Below are positions 1 through 11,826 of a stretch of DNA of 64,000 bases, one piece after another. Source of the DNA: Apostichopus japonicus (taxonomy: Eukaryota > Echinodermata > Holothuroidea > Aspidochirotida > Stichopodidae); NCBI RefSeq assembly GCF_037975245.1, contig NC_092564.1, forward strand, positions 18,508,984 to 18,572,983, written 5' to 3'. The notes beneath the pieces are model-generated. The model saw only the letters and a list, made by a program, of their open reading frames with translations. It did not search any database and was not told where the DNA came from. Every line of letters begins with the position of its first letter. Position 1 is the first letter of the stretch. The position numbers and the translations under genes were made by a program.

Positions 1-19
1 ATCATTATGTACACTGGAG

Positions 20-255
20 TAGAGGTGTGAATAGAGCCGCAGCTTTGGAGGTGGTAGCAATATGTCATAATTTGACCTATATATTTGAGGGTATTCATGT
101 TGTAATACAATGCAACCATCACGGCTGATGTTGGTTGTGTAGTGGTGTGAAGAGAGCCCTGGGCAGCTTTGGAGGTGGTACCAATCTATCATTTCACCTA
201 TTTGAGGGTATTCATGTTATACCACAATGCAACCTCCATGGCTGATGTTGGTTTT
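20..255. repeat. Two-copy tandem duplication, about 120 bp per unit
   Basis: Two units follow one another (about 20-140 and 143-255). They share the blocks GCAGCTTTGGAGGTGGTA, TTTGAGGGTATTCATGTT and GGCTGATGTTGGTT in the same order, with small indels between them. No coding frame is shared. It looks like a local duplication of intergenic DNA. Confidence 0.8.
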
Positions 256-364
256 CCGGGCAGAAATTTTGTAGTCTCAAACAACTGTACCGTTTAAAAT
301 TTGCACTGATATTTATATAGTGCGTTGCAAACAAAGGTAAGTTATCATGCAGTATATACTGCAC

Positions 365-417
365 CTGTATACAGCAGGGAGTTGTTATGGAACATAACAA
401 CTCCCTGCTGTATACAG
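365..417. repeat. Perfect 25-bp inverted repeat with 3-base loop
   Basis: The left arm (365-389) and right arm (393-417) are exact reverse complements, separated only by GAA. The arms contain CAGCAGGGAGTTGTTATG. The loop is too small for a usual microRNA precursor, so a cruciform-prone palindrome or the remnant of a foldback element is more likely. Twenty bases of it recur at 18357-18376. Confidence 0.9.
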
Positions 418-429
418 TAGGTTGAGGCT

Positions 430-2060
430 CTACTGTACTGTCCAAACTGTTTGCATAATTGGCATCATTTACTAAACATATCAGGTTGCAATGTCAGACC
501 ATGTTAAGAAGACACTCTCATATTATTACTTTTCTTTGTCATGACTGCGAACCATGCAGAGAGTAACATTGCCACAACAAAGGCATCAAAATCATTATCT
601 TCACATCTATATTAGGCCTACTGTAAACGAATGTACAGTCAGTTTATATATCAATATAGATAAATGAATGTTAAACTTGCATTGCCCATGAAAGTCGACT
701 AACTGTGTAAATTTTGATGTGTCAGTGCCATGCATTTGTTTGCCTTTTAAGTTTCAGAATTATGACTGCTTTATTATGTAGTTAATTACAGCAGCTAGCA
801 CACTCTTAAATTACTATGTTATGCGGCAATCATATTTACTCTTTTGTTACAAGCAATACAATGTTGTTGCAATTATAACCTGAAATAATTAGCCTAAATT
901 CAAGTTCATGGGCAATTAATGCACACACCTGCAGTAGGCCTGTAGACACATATTTTATGCTAGCTTGGGCCTGGGGACTGACTATCTGCTTATACTGTCT
1001 GTGAGGGAGCTACTGTATGTACAGTACTGTATATGCAGAGCAGTAAACTCAGTGTTTTGTTCTCTTAGTTAGGTAACGAACGGAGTCATTGAAACCTACT
1101 GTACCGTAATTACTTACTGGGGCCTATGCAGTAGATAATGGAGTGCCAGAATTTGAATAGGGTTGAATTTGTGTCTTTATAATAGGTAATGGTTCTCAGA
1201 TCTTAGAACACTTGGATTGGCCTTCTCTGTAGTTAATTGCATCTAGTGGCAACCAGTTATTTATTTGATTTCATGATGATGAAATTTGTTTATATTTCAG
1301 TACTGTACATGTATGTTTGGAGTTCATCTTGGATCCATATGGTACACTTTCATTTAGCTCTGTAACTTTCAAAATGGCTGCGTAATATGGATCAAACCCT
1401 CCATATACAGTACACATGTAGCGACATGATCCTATTTATCATCCTATTTAACGTAAAGTGTAACTATACAAACAGTTTACCCCGATTTCCCTTCACAAAC
1501 AAACACTTTGGAAGAAATTTTTTGAAAACGAGAGTATGATTGGATGGCAAATAGTGTTAACTTGATCCTACTGTGGCGGTAACCTCTGTGCCAACTATTC
1601 ACCCATATTTTGATAATTGTAAAATTAGCTAAATAAATCATCCCAAAAAGTACCGGGCGGAAATGTTTAAAGTACTGCTTGTGCTGGGCGGCATTCAGAA
1701 CTGCCGCTCCCCGTCGCCCGGCGTGAGCACATCCCTGTAATGACTTTACATACATGTACAAACTTATCTGTTACGTCTGCTGAAATTAAGCTGTGCTGCT
1801 GTTGTGTACTTAGTAGGTCTATGTAACTTTTGTAGATCTTGCATCAGTTTTGCAATGCAATCTACAATCCCACATGGTGAGGGTGGTGCATGTCGTAATT
1901 GGTTATTGTTTATAACATAGTTTCTTTTAAAGTAAGTGCTGCTGCCTCTCAAAGTAGCTGTAAGGAGTGGTGGCAGGTCTTACTTGGGTAAAGGTGATGT
2001 GATCAGCAGACTTGGAAATCAAGAGGCCAAGAATTGTCCATGATACCAGTTTCAGAAGCT
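430..2060. other. Intergenic, nothing recognised
   Basis: AT-rich sequence with scattered TACTGTA/TACAGTA words. The short open frames here show no recognisable protein family and no splice structure. Confidence 0.6.
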
Positions 2061-2504
2061 TACTGACAGGTTGAGTTTATCTTACCCCAAAAAGACCCAA
2101 AAATAAAACCAAAAACAAATACCACATCCTGATAGCATTTTGTATTGTGTAGATCTATCTAAGTATGGACTTTTCAAGTGTGATATTTTGTGAGTGTATC
2201 TAGCTGGCACTAGCAGAATGCATGAGGTAAACATGACAACTGAACTGGATTCAAGTTTTGTGCCCCTCCCCCCCCCCCAAAAAAGCAAACAAAATCCATG
2301 CAGATAGGGAATGGCATGGACACATCAACGTATACTTCTGGGGGAATTATGCGGGAAGCCAGAATATTACAATGATTTCTCAAGTACAGTAAAACTGGCA
2401 ATATGTAGCACTATTTTGCATCCAAGCACCCTCCATTGTTACTAAATACTATATCTCAACCACTTAGCAACTTTATACCCTCACAGAAAAGGGTAGAGCC
2501 ATAT

Positions 2505-2765
2505 CTTGACATTTCATTTCATTTATTTGTTTTTCACAACATGCATTTAAACGTTTACAAATGAACAAGTAACATGAAGTAGTAGTAGTGGATAATACAT
2601 GAAGTGAAGGAAGCGGAACAAAAAACCCTTGCGGGCTTGACGGGTGCTTCGCTCCCTAAATTATAGAGAAAGAGACCAATCAAAGTACAACAAAGCAAAA
2701 TACACAATTTCATACAATAGGACAATAAGACCATAACAAAACAATAACGCCCCCCCCCCCCCCGG
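2505..2765 (-). mobile_element. 3' tail of a non-LTR (LINE-like) retrotransposon
   Basis: Read on the minus strand, the segment ends in an ATGAAATGAAATG-type simple tail. About 110 bases before the tail lies the stem AAGCCCGCAAGGGTTTTTTG. A similar arrangement (AAGCCCTATAGGGTTTTTT, then the AAATGAAATGAAA tail) occurs on the plus strand near 57.0-57.18 kb, so two 3'-end copies of one family are present. A C-tract at 2749-2763 marks the 5' side. No reverse-transcriptase frame is left. The class assignment rests on the tail structure alone. Confidence 0.5.
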
Positions 2766-3084
2766 AAAAAAAAAATCCAGTGCATCTGAACACTTGAGTT
2801 TGTCCATACAACAAGTTGGAGTCATTCAATTACTTGTCAAGAGTTAGTATTTGTTTAAATAATAATTACTTAAGTTAAATAATAATTACATGAAAAGTCA
2901 TCAATACAGACATTAATTAGAAGCTTAAATCTCTGACTCAAAAATGGGGACACAAATTTGGCCCCCCCCCTCCCACCCAACCTAACAGCATGAAGTATAC
3001 CACAACATACAACTGCATGCCCTCTATACCCTACCCTGGATGACATGTATTCTATCCCCAAGAAATCAGTTATCTCCCCCCCCC

Positions 3085-4480
3085 ATCCTCCCGGAAAATT
3101 ACAGCTCTAACACTTACTGTGTGATCCTGCAGTTTTGGAGCTTTAGCCAGCGAAAAGTAGGTAACATTCAATCAACAATTTATCCTGAGTTTACGGACAA
3201 GACAGTTATTCTACATGTTGGCTGATGCCATTACATACTACAGTTATCAGTCTGTACATGCTAATTATTGGATGATAGGAATCTGCAATGTACCCCACCT
3301 AGACCCTCAAGATTATCTTGCAAAGTTACAAAGAGTTGAAATAATGAAGCCAGGATCTATCTGCGCTATGTAATTGCTGCTATACAGTTGTTAACAATAT
3401 GCCAATAGTTTGTTGATTAAAGGTTAATTGAATTTTTCTAATTATCAAATCTTGGAATTAGCTTATCTGAAAGAGTATTTGCTGTAAATGTTTAGCCTAC
3501 ACAAGTCCTTTTCACGTTGCTCCGTAGAGATTTTGAGCTATTTTGATATTCTCATCTAAATTTGCAGTGAGTTAATATTGTTGACCATGTAGGATAAAGT
3601 ATACTGTACCAAAGCTAGCCATTAGTTATATTATAAACATATAAACCAACACAAAATTCATTGTCATGAAATCCTTTCATTTGTAACCTACAATAGTAAT
3701 ATACATTTTGATGAAAACCTAATGAAAATGATGATTATTTATAGTTATGATACAATTACTGTACATGTTTAGATACATGTCATGTACATGTATATGTTGC
3801 ATCTTCTAGCAAGACTCTTCAATACATTAACGATGCATGCTGTCCAGAACGGTATACACATACAGAATGACACAGTAGCTGGATGCATTGATACAGTATG
3901 CATAAATACAGCAACCTGGGATTTGAATACAGCCGGTTGGGACAGTTTCCTAACTGTGCAAATACCTCTCTAGACTGAATATAAGTCTCAATTTCTGAAT
4001 ATTAAAATTTGAATCAAAAGAGATGGAAATATTTGAAAAGACTTTAATAATTAGCTTCAAGTTTTTATTAAAATTTCAAATATTGTGGAAAGTGAAATGT
4101 ATCATATATTTCTACCATTCATTTGCACAAGAATTATTAGGTTCCAAGTCCCGAAGCAACACGAAAATGAGCATATTTGTTTAGGAAGAGAAAAGTCCAT
4201 ATACATACATGATCAGTAGATACTGGTCTTTCATAAATATATTTCTCAGATGTTCAGTATTGACAAGCAGTGACCCTGAATGTCATGTTTTGTGAACATG
4301 AATATCAAAATCCTAAAGGATTGGTTCAGGTGTTTGACATGTCTATTTTGTATGAAAGAGCACAAAAAGACAAAAAGAACAGTGAAGTAACTACCATGAT
4401 AGCATGCTCTGTTAAGGAGATATATGACACTTTGAAGATATCAAAATTTCTTTGAAAAAATGACTGATGTAGAAAGACTT
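3085..4480. other. Intergenic, nothing recognised
   Basis: AT-rich DNA with frequent TACATGTA/GTACATGT words near 3760-3790. No supported gene or repeat. Confidence 0.6.
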
Positions 4481-4481
4481 A

Positions 4482-4731
4482 CTGTGAGGGTGTGATGTCA
4501 CATCCTCACTCCCTTAACATTTGTGAATATATTTAAAATTATTTACATTTTTGAAACACATTTGAAAATAATATATAATAAAAAATTCTTCAGATGTTTA
4601 ATCTCAAATACTTCCTTTGACAAATATGAGATCTCCTGACATATCTTTTGGTTGGAAAGTCATGAAATCTCACAAAATATTTAGAGAAAAAAACAAAGAC
4701 TTTTCAAGAATGTGAGGATGTGACATCACAG
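4482..4731. mobile_element. Short element with 19-bp perfect terminal inverted repeats (MITE-like)
   Basis: TGTGATGTCACATCCTCAC at 4491-4509 is repeated as its exact reverse complement at 4712-4730, about 200 bp apart. The interior is AT-rich and non-coding. The left TIR is itself part of a near-palindrome (4484-4509). I found no clear target-site duplication, so the superfamily is not assigned. Confidence 0.65.
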
Positions 4732-5113
4732 CTAGTCAGATTTCAGCAGTTTCTACACTGTCATCTGATAAAACTTTACTCTTGAATATATATCTTTTTA
4801 ACCGATAAAGATATTTGAACAGTTTTTTTCACCATTGTGTTTCTTTTATTGTCCTCTTTCATATAACATATAGTCATGTATGACAACTGGACCAATCCTA
4901 ATGTAGTGTCTGGGTCCCGAGTATGATGATGCTGGTAACATGCAGTAGACAGCGTAATAATGCAGGATATGTATATACTGTAGGGAAGGAAACGTTTAAT
5001 AGTGCGTGGGTCATCGATCGTAAAGGTTTAGTCTCATTAAATGATGAAAGATGAGACAGTTGAATTAAGGATCATGTCATGCAAAATAAGATCATTAATA
5101 AAACCATGGCTCG

Positions 5114-5826
5114 AAATTGGCCCAACTTGTGCACTATCACCAGACACAGTTGACACCATATACAGTAGAGATATATGGTACGTACGAAATGGCCCAACTT
5201 GTGCACTATCACCAGACACAGTTGACACCATATACAGTAGAGATATATGGTACATACAAATTGGCCCAACTTGTGCACTATCACCAGACACAGTTGACAC
5301 CATATACAGTAGAGATATATGGTACGTACGAAATGGCCCAACTTGTGCACTATCACCAGACACAGTTGACACCATATACAGTAGAGATATATGGTACGTA
5401 CAAATTGGCCCAACTTGTGCACTATCACCAGACACAGTTGACACCATATACAGTAGAGATATATGGTACGTACAAATTGGCCCAACTTGTGCACTATCAC
5501 CAGACACAGTTGACACCATATACAGTAGAGATATATGGTATGTACGAATTGGCCCAACTAGTGCACTATCACCAGACAGTATTTGACACCATATACAGTA
5601 GAGATATATGGTACGTATGAATTGGCCCAACTTGTGTACTATCGACAGACACAGTTGACACCATATATATATAGATATATGGTATGTATGAATTGGCCCA
5701 ACTTGTGCACTATCACCAGCCATTGTTGGCACCATGTATGTTATGGTATACATGACGAATTGGCCCAACTTGTACACTATCACCAGACACTGTTGACACC
5801 ATATATATGGTATGTACTATGTACGG
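5114..5826. repeat. 72-bp minisatellite, about 10 copies
   Basis: The start word GGCCCAACTTGTGCACTATC occurs at 5119, 5191, 5263, 5335, 5407, 5479, 5551, 5624, 5695 and 5762. The first seven units are spaced exactly 72 bp and are nearly identical; the last three are diverged and change length (73, 71 and 67 bp steps). Because 72 is a multiple of three and the unit lacks stops in several frames, long open frames of up to 248 codons appear on both strands. These are by-products of the repeat and not genes. Confidence 0.95.
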
Positions 5827-6940
5827 TAGGTAGTTCATTGAAGACGTAATTTACAGACACATTGCCTCAAAGTATCATGTAGGAATCATCATGGGGTATA
5901 GACACATACAGTAAGAGTTACAAAAAGAAAGCAGAACAGATTAGACATCAAAAATTTGCTTAGAAAGATAAGTTTTAAGTTTACATACATTTAGAAAGAT
6001 CAACCGAGGAGAACATTTTGAGATTAGTAGGAAGAGAATTCCACAGGGGGGGTGGGGGGACCAGCAACAGCAAAAGCCCGCTCACCAAACGTGGTCTGAT
6101 AACAAGGGACTATAAGAATGTAACCTGATTTGGAGCAGCTAAGTTTCTGGTTTACTCCTTCCTGGGTAAGAAGCAAGGAAGATAGGTCATCAGGGGTCAT
6201 GTAATGGAGTGCCTTATAAATTAGGAAAAAATACTTTAAAACATATGCTATTTAAGCAGCAGGAAACTAGTGAAGGACATTAAACCTGCAGAAATATGGC
6301 AATATTTAGGGCTAAGAGTAAACAGTCTAGAAGCAGCATTTGAATCCTTTGTAAACTATTAAAAAGACATTTGGTCTGTACTACACAGTGTACTGTACTG
6401 CTATAGCCAAGCTACTGTAAACATGTACTGTGTTGCTATGGTATTTTAGTGTGCAGAAGTTCAGTGTAAAAAACAAAAAGTACCATCACCACCAAATACT
6501 TTGCTTTAGGTAAAGGTGAAATAATAGCTGTACTTATTCGTGTAAAGCATCAGTACATTACAGTATGTCTTATCTCATAGATTTGGTACGGGAAGGAACC
6601 ATGTGAAGATGTTTTAAGAAAAGAATCCCAAAAACTTAAAAATAATATGATGCTTTTAATTTTACCTCAAGTGGTAGATGTAGACTAAAGACAACAGAGT
6701 ATTTTGTCTAAAGATGACATCACAGAGCTCCAAAGTACATATACAATATATATCTCAATTTTTCTCTAAATTCTTTAAAGCCATTTTTGATGTCAGGGCA
6801 AACTATTTGCAACTGTCGGTGGTAAAACTTGGTGATGAAATTTCCGTAATAATAATGCAATTCTTTTGCAGTTCATGACAGTATAAAAGCAAAACCAAAT
6901 TTCAAAGGACAAGTAAGAGATTTTCATCACCTATAGCCAT
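5827..6940. other. Intergenic, no gene recognised
   Basis: Contains a G-rich patch at 6047-6060 and otherwise unremarkable sequence. The stretch 5895-6360 has a less AT-biased, old-repeat feel, but I cannot name a family and see no intact frame. Confidence 0.4.
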
Positions 6941-6954
6941 GTGCAGGCATTTCA

Positions 6955-7560
6955 CACATTAACAACAACACTGCAGCAGGACATTTTAATGAGGATACTT
7001 CCTCAACTGTTGTTTATTTATATCCCTGTTGAGGGATTTGTGCATCACTTGATCTGGGCTCTGAACTTTGCCCTTCTTTACTTCTTTATCATCTGTGACA
7101 TCCACACATTTACAACACTGCAACAGGACATGTATATGAGGGTACTATTATTCCCAAATGTTGTCTATTAAAGGAATTGAAGTTTCTGCTTGTCGCTACA
7201 AAATGCTGACAGTAATGAAACGTGATACCTTGTTATCTTTAGACCTGAGATGTCCATCGCTCTATCGTTTGTACACTGTGCTCTGGGTATTGACCGCAGC
7301 TGTATGTACTGACTGTACACTAACTAGTGCCTAATTACAGAAGGTAGCAAGCTGTGTGTGTATTTTCTGGGATCGATGGTGGTGTCTAACCCTTCTGTGA
7401 CACCTCATTCGATACTAGGTCAGATTACTGGCATGAGACATTTCTCTTTGCACGAGTCTTCACACCCTTTAATATCCTTGTTGGGGATTTGTACATCATT
7501 TGCTCTGGGCTTTGAATTTTGACCTTTCTTTATCAGCTGAGATTTGGTTAAAATCTGTAC
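6955..7560. repeat. Diverged direct duplications flanking R1 copy 1
   Basis: CACTGCAGCAGGACATTTTA (about 6969) recurs as CACTGCAACAGGACATGTAT (about 7115), in blocks of about 60 bp. The block GTTGAGGGATTTGTGCATCA with downstream CTGGGCTCTGAACTTTG (about 7028-7080) recurs as GTTGGGGATTTGTACATCAT with CTGGGCTTTGAATTTTG (about 7481-7525). An old duplication of roughly 150 bp periodicity appears to have been split by, or to flank, the R1 repeat. Confidence 0.6.
7182..7470 (-). mobile_element. R1: unclassified interspersed repeat, copy 1 (minus orientation)
   Basis: This about 290-bp segment is the reverse complement of 27846-28147 along its whole length, at high identity. Shared landmarks include GTGTGAAGACTCGTGCAAA, GTTAGACACCACCATCGATC and AGCGACAAGCAGAAA. 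In this copy the segment after the ATGGACATCTCAGGT landmark lacks two short blocks (about 4 and 8 bases) relative to copy 2. No TIR, LTR or poly(A) tail was found, so the class is unknown. It lies upstream of the aminotransferase gene. Confidence 0.75.
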
Positions 7561-8586
7561 ACAGTATGTCCTCATGATGTTCAAGCAAAAATGCCTTTGA
7601 ACAAGTACTTAAACAATTTACTTTAAATAATTTGATTAGCTGCTGGCATATATGTTCTAATTGTAAACCAACAGTTAAATCCATTATGATCTTATTGATA
7701 ACATTTTGAGCCAATTCTGTTTTAATATACCTCTCTGGTACAGGTGGGCTGTTTGAGGAATCAGTCGGTATAGTTTGAAAAATATTCATTAGCAGGGAAA
7801 TTTGCTGGGAAAATTGATTCAGAAGTGTGTAATGAAATAAGGGTAAAAAGTAGTGTTTTTGTGCTTAAAATCTGCAGTTTTACCAAACTTAACCTGGATG
7901 TTAATTCAAAATAAGATGTTTTGGATCAGTCCACAGTAATAACAACCCTGCTAGGTTTCTGCATATCTAAATAAGGTTAATAAACAAGGAATTTATGAAT
8001 TTTATTGGATCATCCTCAAAATTTATTGACCTGGCACTATTCAGATGAGTAATCATTATTAAAAGCAAATTATAGAAAACTTTCACTGTACCGCTGCATG
8101 TTCATTATTCAAAATGAAACTTAACTAGTCACTCCAACAACTTCATTTATCATTCATTCATGAGATTTATATTATATAGGGGGAAGGGGGGGGGTTGACA
8201 TATATGGTTGGGGGGTAGTGGGAAAACATCAAATATTTATTAAAGTCACCTTATAGTTGATGAAAAATACTTTAGACTATTCCAAAAGATATCATCAGTG
8301 TAGGCAATTGGAATTGTTGGAACTACTGTAAATATGTTTTCATATTTTTTTTTGGGGGGGGGGGGTGGGAATGTTGTCAGGAATTTATGTCATATATTTA
8401 TGCCTTTGAAGGATGATTAAATCATTAAAAAATAAATGCATGAAGATCAATTGTATCTTAGACAAAATTTTAGTTAAATTTATTGCATGTCAGGTATATT
8501 TTACCTGATATGATTATTCCTCTGTAATACTGAGAGGAAACTTGACCACTTAAATGTTATTACCACACTTTTACTCTTCTTTCCAA
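7561..8586. other. Region upstream of the aminotransferase first coding exon
   Basis: Holds G-tracts at about 8180-8193 and 8352-8366 and otherwise AT-rich DNA. The first coding exon opens at a splice acceptor (polypyrimidine tract, then CAAATAG ending at 8590), so a non-coding 5' exon and the promoter should lie further upstream. I could not place either. Confidence 0.4.
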
Positions 8587-8613
8587 ATAGTGACTAAACA
8601 GGCTTTTAACAAA

Positions 8614-8872
8614 ATGATGTCCACACATAACAACAAAGAACAGACTGGAGATTCCACATCTTCCACTGATAAAGCCATGTTATTGCTTCCCCATCTCCGT
8701 GGTTACGAGGGTGCCTCGAATCTGGCATTTAACGAACTCGTGAACAAAAGACGCGAGGCCGGAGAGGAGATACATCATCTGGCATTTGGTCAGTCTCCAT
8801 TCCCAGTGATGGCCAAAGCTCAGGAGGCACTCCGTGAGAATGCTGGACAAACTGCTTACCTTCAAGTGGCAG
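8614..8872 (+). CDS. Aminotransferase coding exon 1
   Basis: Encodes residues 1-86. The exon begins at an acceptor ending at 8590. The first in-frame ATG inside it is at 8614 (context AACAAAATG, A at -3), directly followed by a second ATG at 8617. A longer frame from 8554 would have to read through the acceptor and is rejected. The exon ends at AG|GTATGA in phase 1. It carries the LAFGQSPFP and NAGQTAYLQVAG segments that precede the PLP domain. Its 3' end has been tandemly copied into intron 1. Confidence 0.88.
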
Positions 8873-11794
8873 GTATGATAAGTCAAAAATAGCTATCGAG
8901 GAAGAAGGGGAGGGGTCAGGGGGGGATGGGGTGGGCATGGAAAGAAGTATGGGTAGTTAGGAAGAGATACAGCCTGAACAATTGGAAGGAGTAGCTGGTG
9001 CTCCAAGAGAATTCTGGTCAAGCTGCTTACCTCCAAGTGGCAGCCATGACTATATGAAAAGACTGCAGTTGTGGGAGTAAGAACTACCGAGGTAGAAGGG
9101 GAGGGGGGGGGTGGGTTGGAAAGAAGGATGGGGAGTTAGGAAGAGATATATAGCCTGAAAAATTGGAATGAGTACAGTAGCTGGTGTTCCAAGAGAATTC
9201 TGGTCACATATTAAAAGGCTGCAGTTGTGGGAGGGAGAGTGTAAAACAGGGAGGAGTAGTGAGTGCTTCAAGAAAACTCTGTTCAATCTGCTCATCTCAA
9301 GCCAAGTGGCAGATATATGAGAAACATGTTAAAAGGCTCAACATGAAGTAAGATGGGGGAGGGGGCGTGGAGAGGGGGAGTGGAGGGGGGGAGTGGATTG
9401 GGAATTGGGAAGATGTAGAAGGGCCGAAATACAGAGAGGAGTGGCTAGGAGTTAATATTGGTGAAAAGAGACTTGTTGAAGAATACTCACCCAGAATAAT
9501 CTTAGTGTAAAGAAATGGAGGGAGAGAGGAGAGGTGGGGCCGGGGGGGGGGCAGGGGAGGGACTTGGGGATGGTCATTTGTAGATTGACTTAATTGTAGA
9601 TTATATCACTTATGTCACTCAGTTGAATGTGTGTGTGTTCTTTAGTATGTAATAATTATATTTATAGTTGGGTTTTTAGTCTGAAATTTGCTGTCCTTGA
9701 CTGCAATGACTATAACTATAATTGTCATAATGTATCTTAATTTAGGGTCATCACTATACTGTCCCCAAGTATTCTAGGAAAGCAAATCATGTTCACTCTT
9801 TATTAGAATTTAACAAATGTTAACAGACGTTCAGAGCATATATTGCTCAGCTCTGAGACGACTGTCTAGCTGCAGGTTGAACTTGAATGTACTAACCTAG
9901 CTCTGCAGAGTCAGGATTACCCCCTGGAAGTAATATTGAATCATTTTCGTAAACCAAACAGGATATATCAAAGTTTTAGTGCCAATCATGATTACCTCCA
10001 CTGGGTAAAATGGTATAAAAGATGTTCCCTCTTTCGTCTGCAGGGTTGCTGAAGCTACGAGAAGCTGTGTGTCGTTTCCACAAGAAGTCCAATGACCTGA
10101 GCCATTTTTCAGCTAACGATATCATTGTGGGCCCAGGCACCAAAGAGCTTATCTTCCTCCTGTTAAATGTTTTCAATGGAGGTATATATATGTGCATGCA
10201 TGGGTGCATCCTCTCCCACATCTGCTTGGTTAATTTGCACATTAATGACTTGACCCTGCTGGAGACAAGTTCCGTTACGTCGGTACCATTAGAAATAGAT
10301 GATCACATTAGATTAGATTATCCTTAGAATCAGTACTCTGCTAGCTGTCCAGCTCCTCATATTAGTGGTCTGCAGTACCAGCTTGAGATACTAAGAATAT
10401 AGATAGATATACACAATTGGTAAGGGTGTCCGCATATAAAACTGGAGGCCCGAATTGGAATTGCAGAGGAGTTAATGATATGATGAAGCCTATTTTTTTT
10501 TTAAAGTGGTGGTCAGAGGTCATATACTTTATGAGCATGATTAAAACATGGCTCTAATTGGAAAAACAAAAATACTTAATCTTGTACAGATTAGCCCACA
10601 ATACCAGGTTTAATAAAATCACCAAGTACATGAGTACAAATCAGTGATATCATCAAACTGAGCTAGATTGCACAATATGGCAGGACGGCCAATTATGAAA
10701 GAGCTAGCAGGAAAATACACTCCACATATTTTGGATACTGAGTTGAATATTACACTAACCTTGGAGTTGCAAATGTTACTGTTTTTTTTTTGGGGGGGGG
10801 GGGTTGGTTTGTAAATTTTTTCCAATCCATCAAAGAATTACTCAAAGACTGCTGCAAAATTTTGTAAAACTAATATGTACTCTACCACCAGATCGTTGAC
10901 TCTTTAAATTTTCATTTCCTGATTCCGACTAATGTATTCATTATTTTAATTTTTAATATTTCTTGTCTCTCTGTTTTAACCCAATTTACAAAAGTGAATT
11001 GTAAAAATACCCATTTTTTTTTTTTTTAAAACTTTTAAGATATTTGATATGACAATTGCCTATCTATATTCAAGCTGTAGACATGCACCTTCATTACAGT
11101 GGGATTTTTAGTACCGAATAAAATAGAAAAACGTCATTATATCAAAGTACAATCTAATATATAGCTGTTTTTTAAATTGAGAACAATTAAGTGACCAATC
11201 GAAATGCAAAATGTACTTAATACTAACTTGACTTTATAAAAAATTGTTCTATTGCATTGTTGTCTTTCTTTCAGATGTTCTGCTTTTGTCTCCAAGTTGG
11301 ACCACTTACAGATCCCAAGTTTATTTTGCTCAAAGGAAAGTTCACATTATCTCAACAAACATTGAGAATGGATGGAAGCTGACTCCTCAACTATTGGAAA
11401 ATGTATGTTAAAAAAAAAAAAAACCTCTTCTTTGATTCCCCATGAAATATGCAGGGGAGAAGTTAGTGTTAACATATTGCATACTGTAGCTGTTTTAAAG
11501 ACTATATGTACAGTATGAACTCTGAATTCTCATTTACATGAAATACTATGGTCCTTGTGTTTACCAATACTGAGCACCACAATTTGCATCTGTGCGCACT
11601 CGTATAGCAATCTGCCCATTTTGCACAGTAGTTGGATATGCTGTAAGATATCAGATAAATTATTCACTGATGTGCTATTCCATACTTTGAACACCCTTTG
11701 GAACATGCTACTTAATCTTTAATGCACGTTCTTTACATTTCAGTAGTTGATAGAACCTTATTGATTAATATCCTCCAACATCTACTCAATCACT

Positions 11795-11826
<32 letters not shown>

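Noticed and set aside
5037-5783. Long open frames of 248, 181, 167 and 161 codons on both strands
   Set aside because: They come from a 72-bp minisatellite without stops in several frames; no start context, splice sites or family.
10405-10455. Second, degenerate tRNA-derived head (GGTAAGGGTGTCCGCATATA...)
   Set aside because: Looks tRNA-like in layout but no clear B-box and no second copy in the window.
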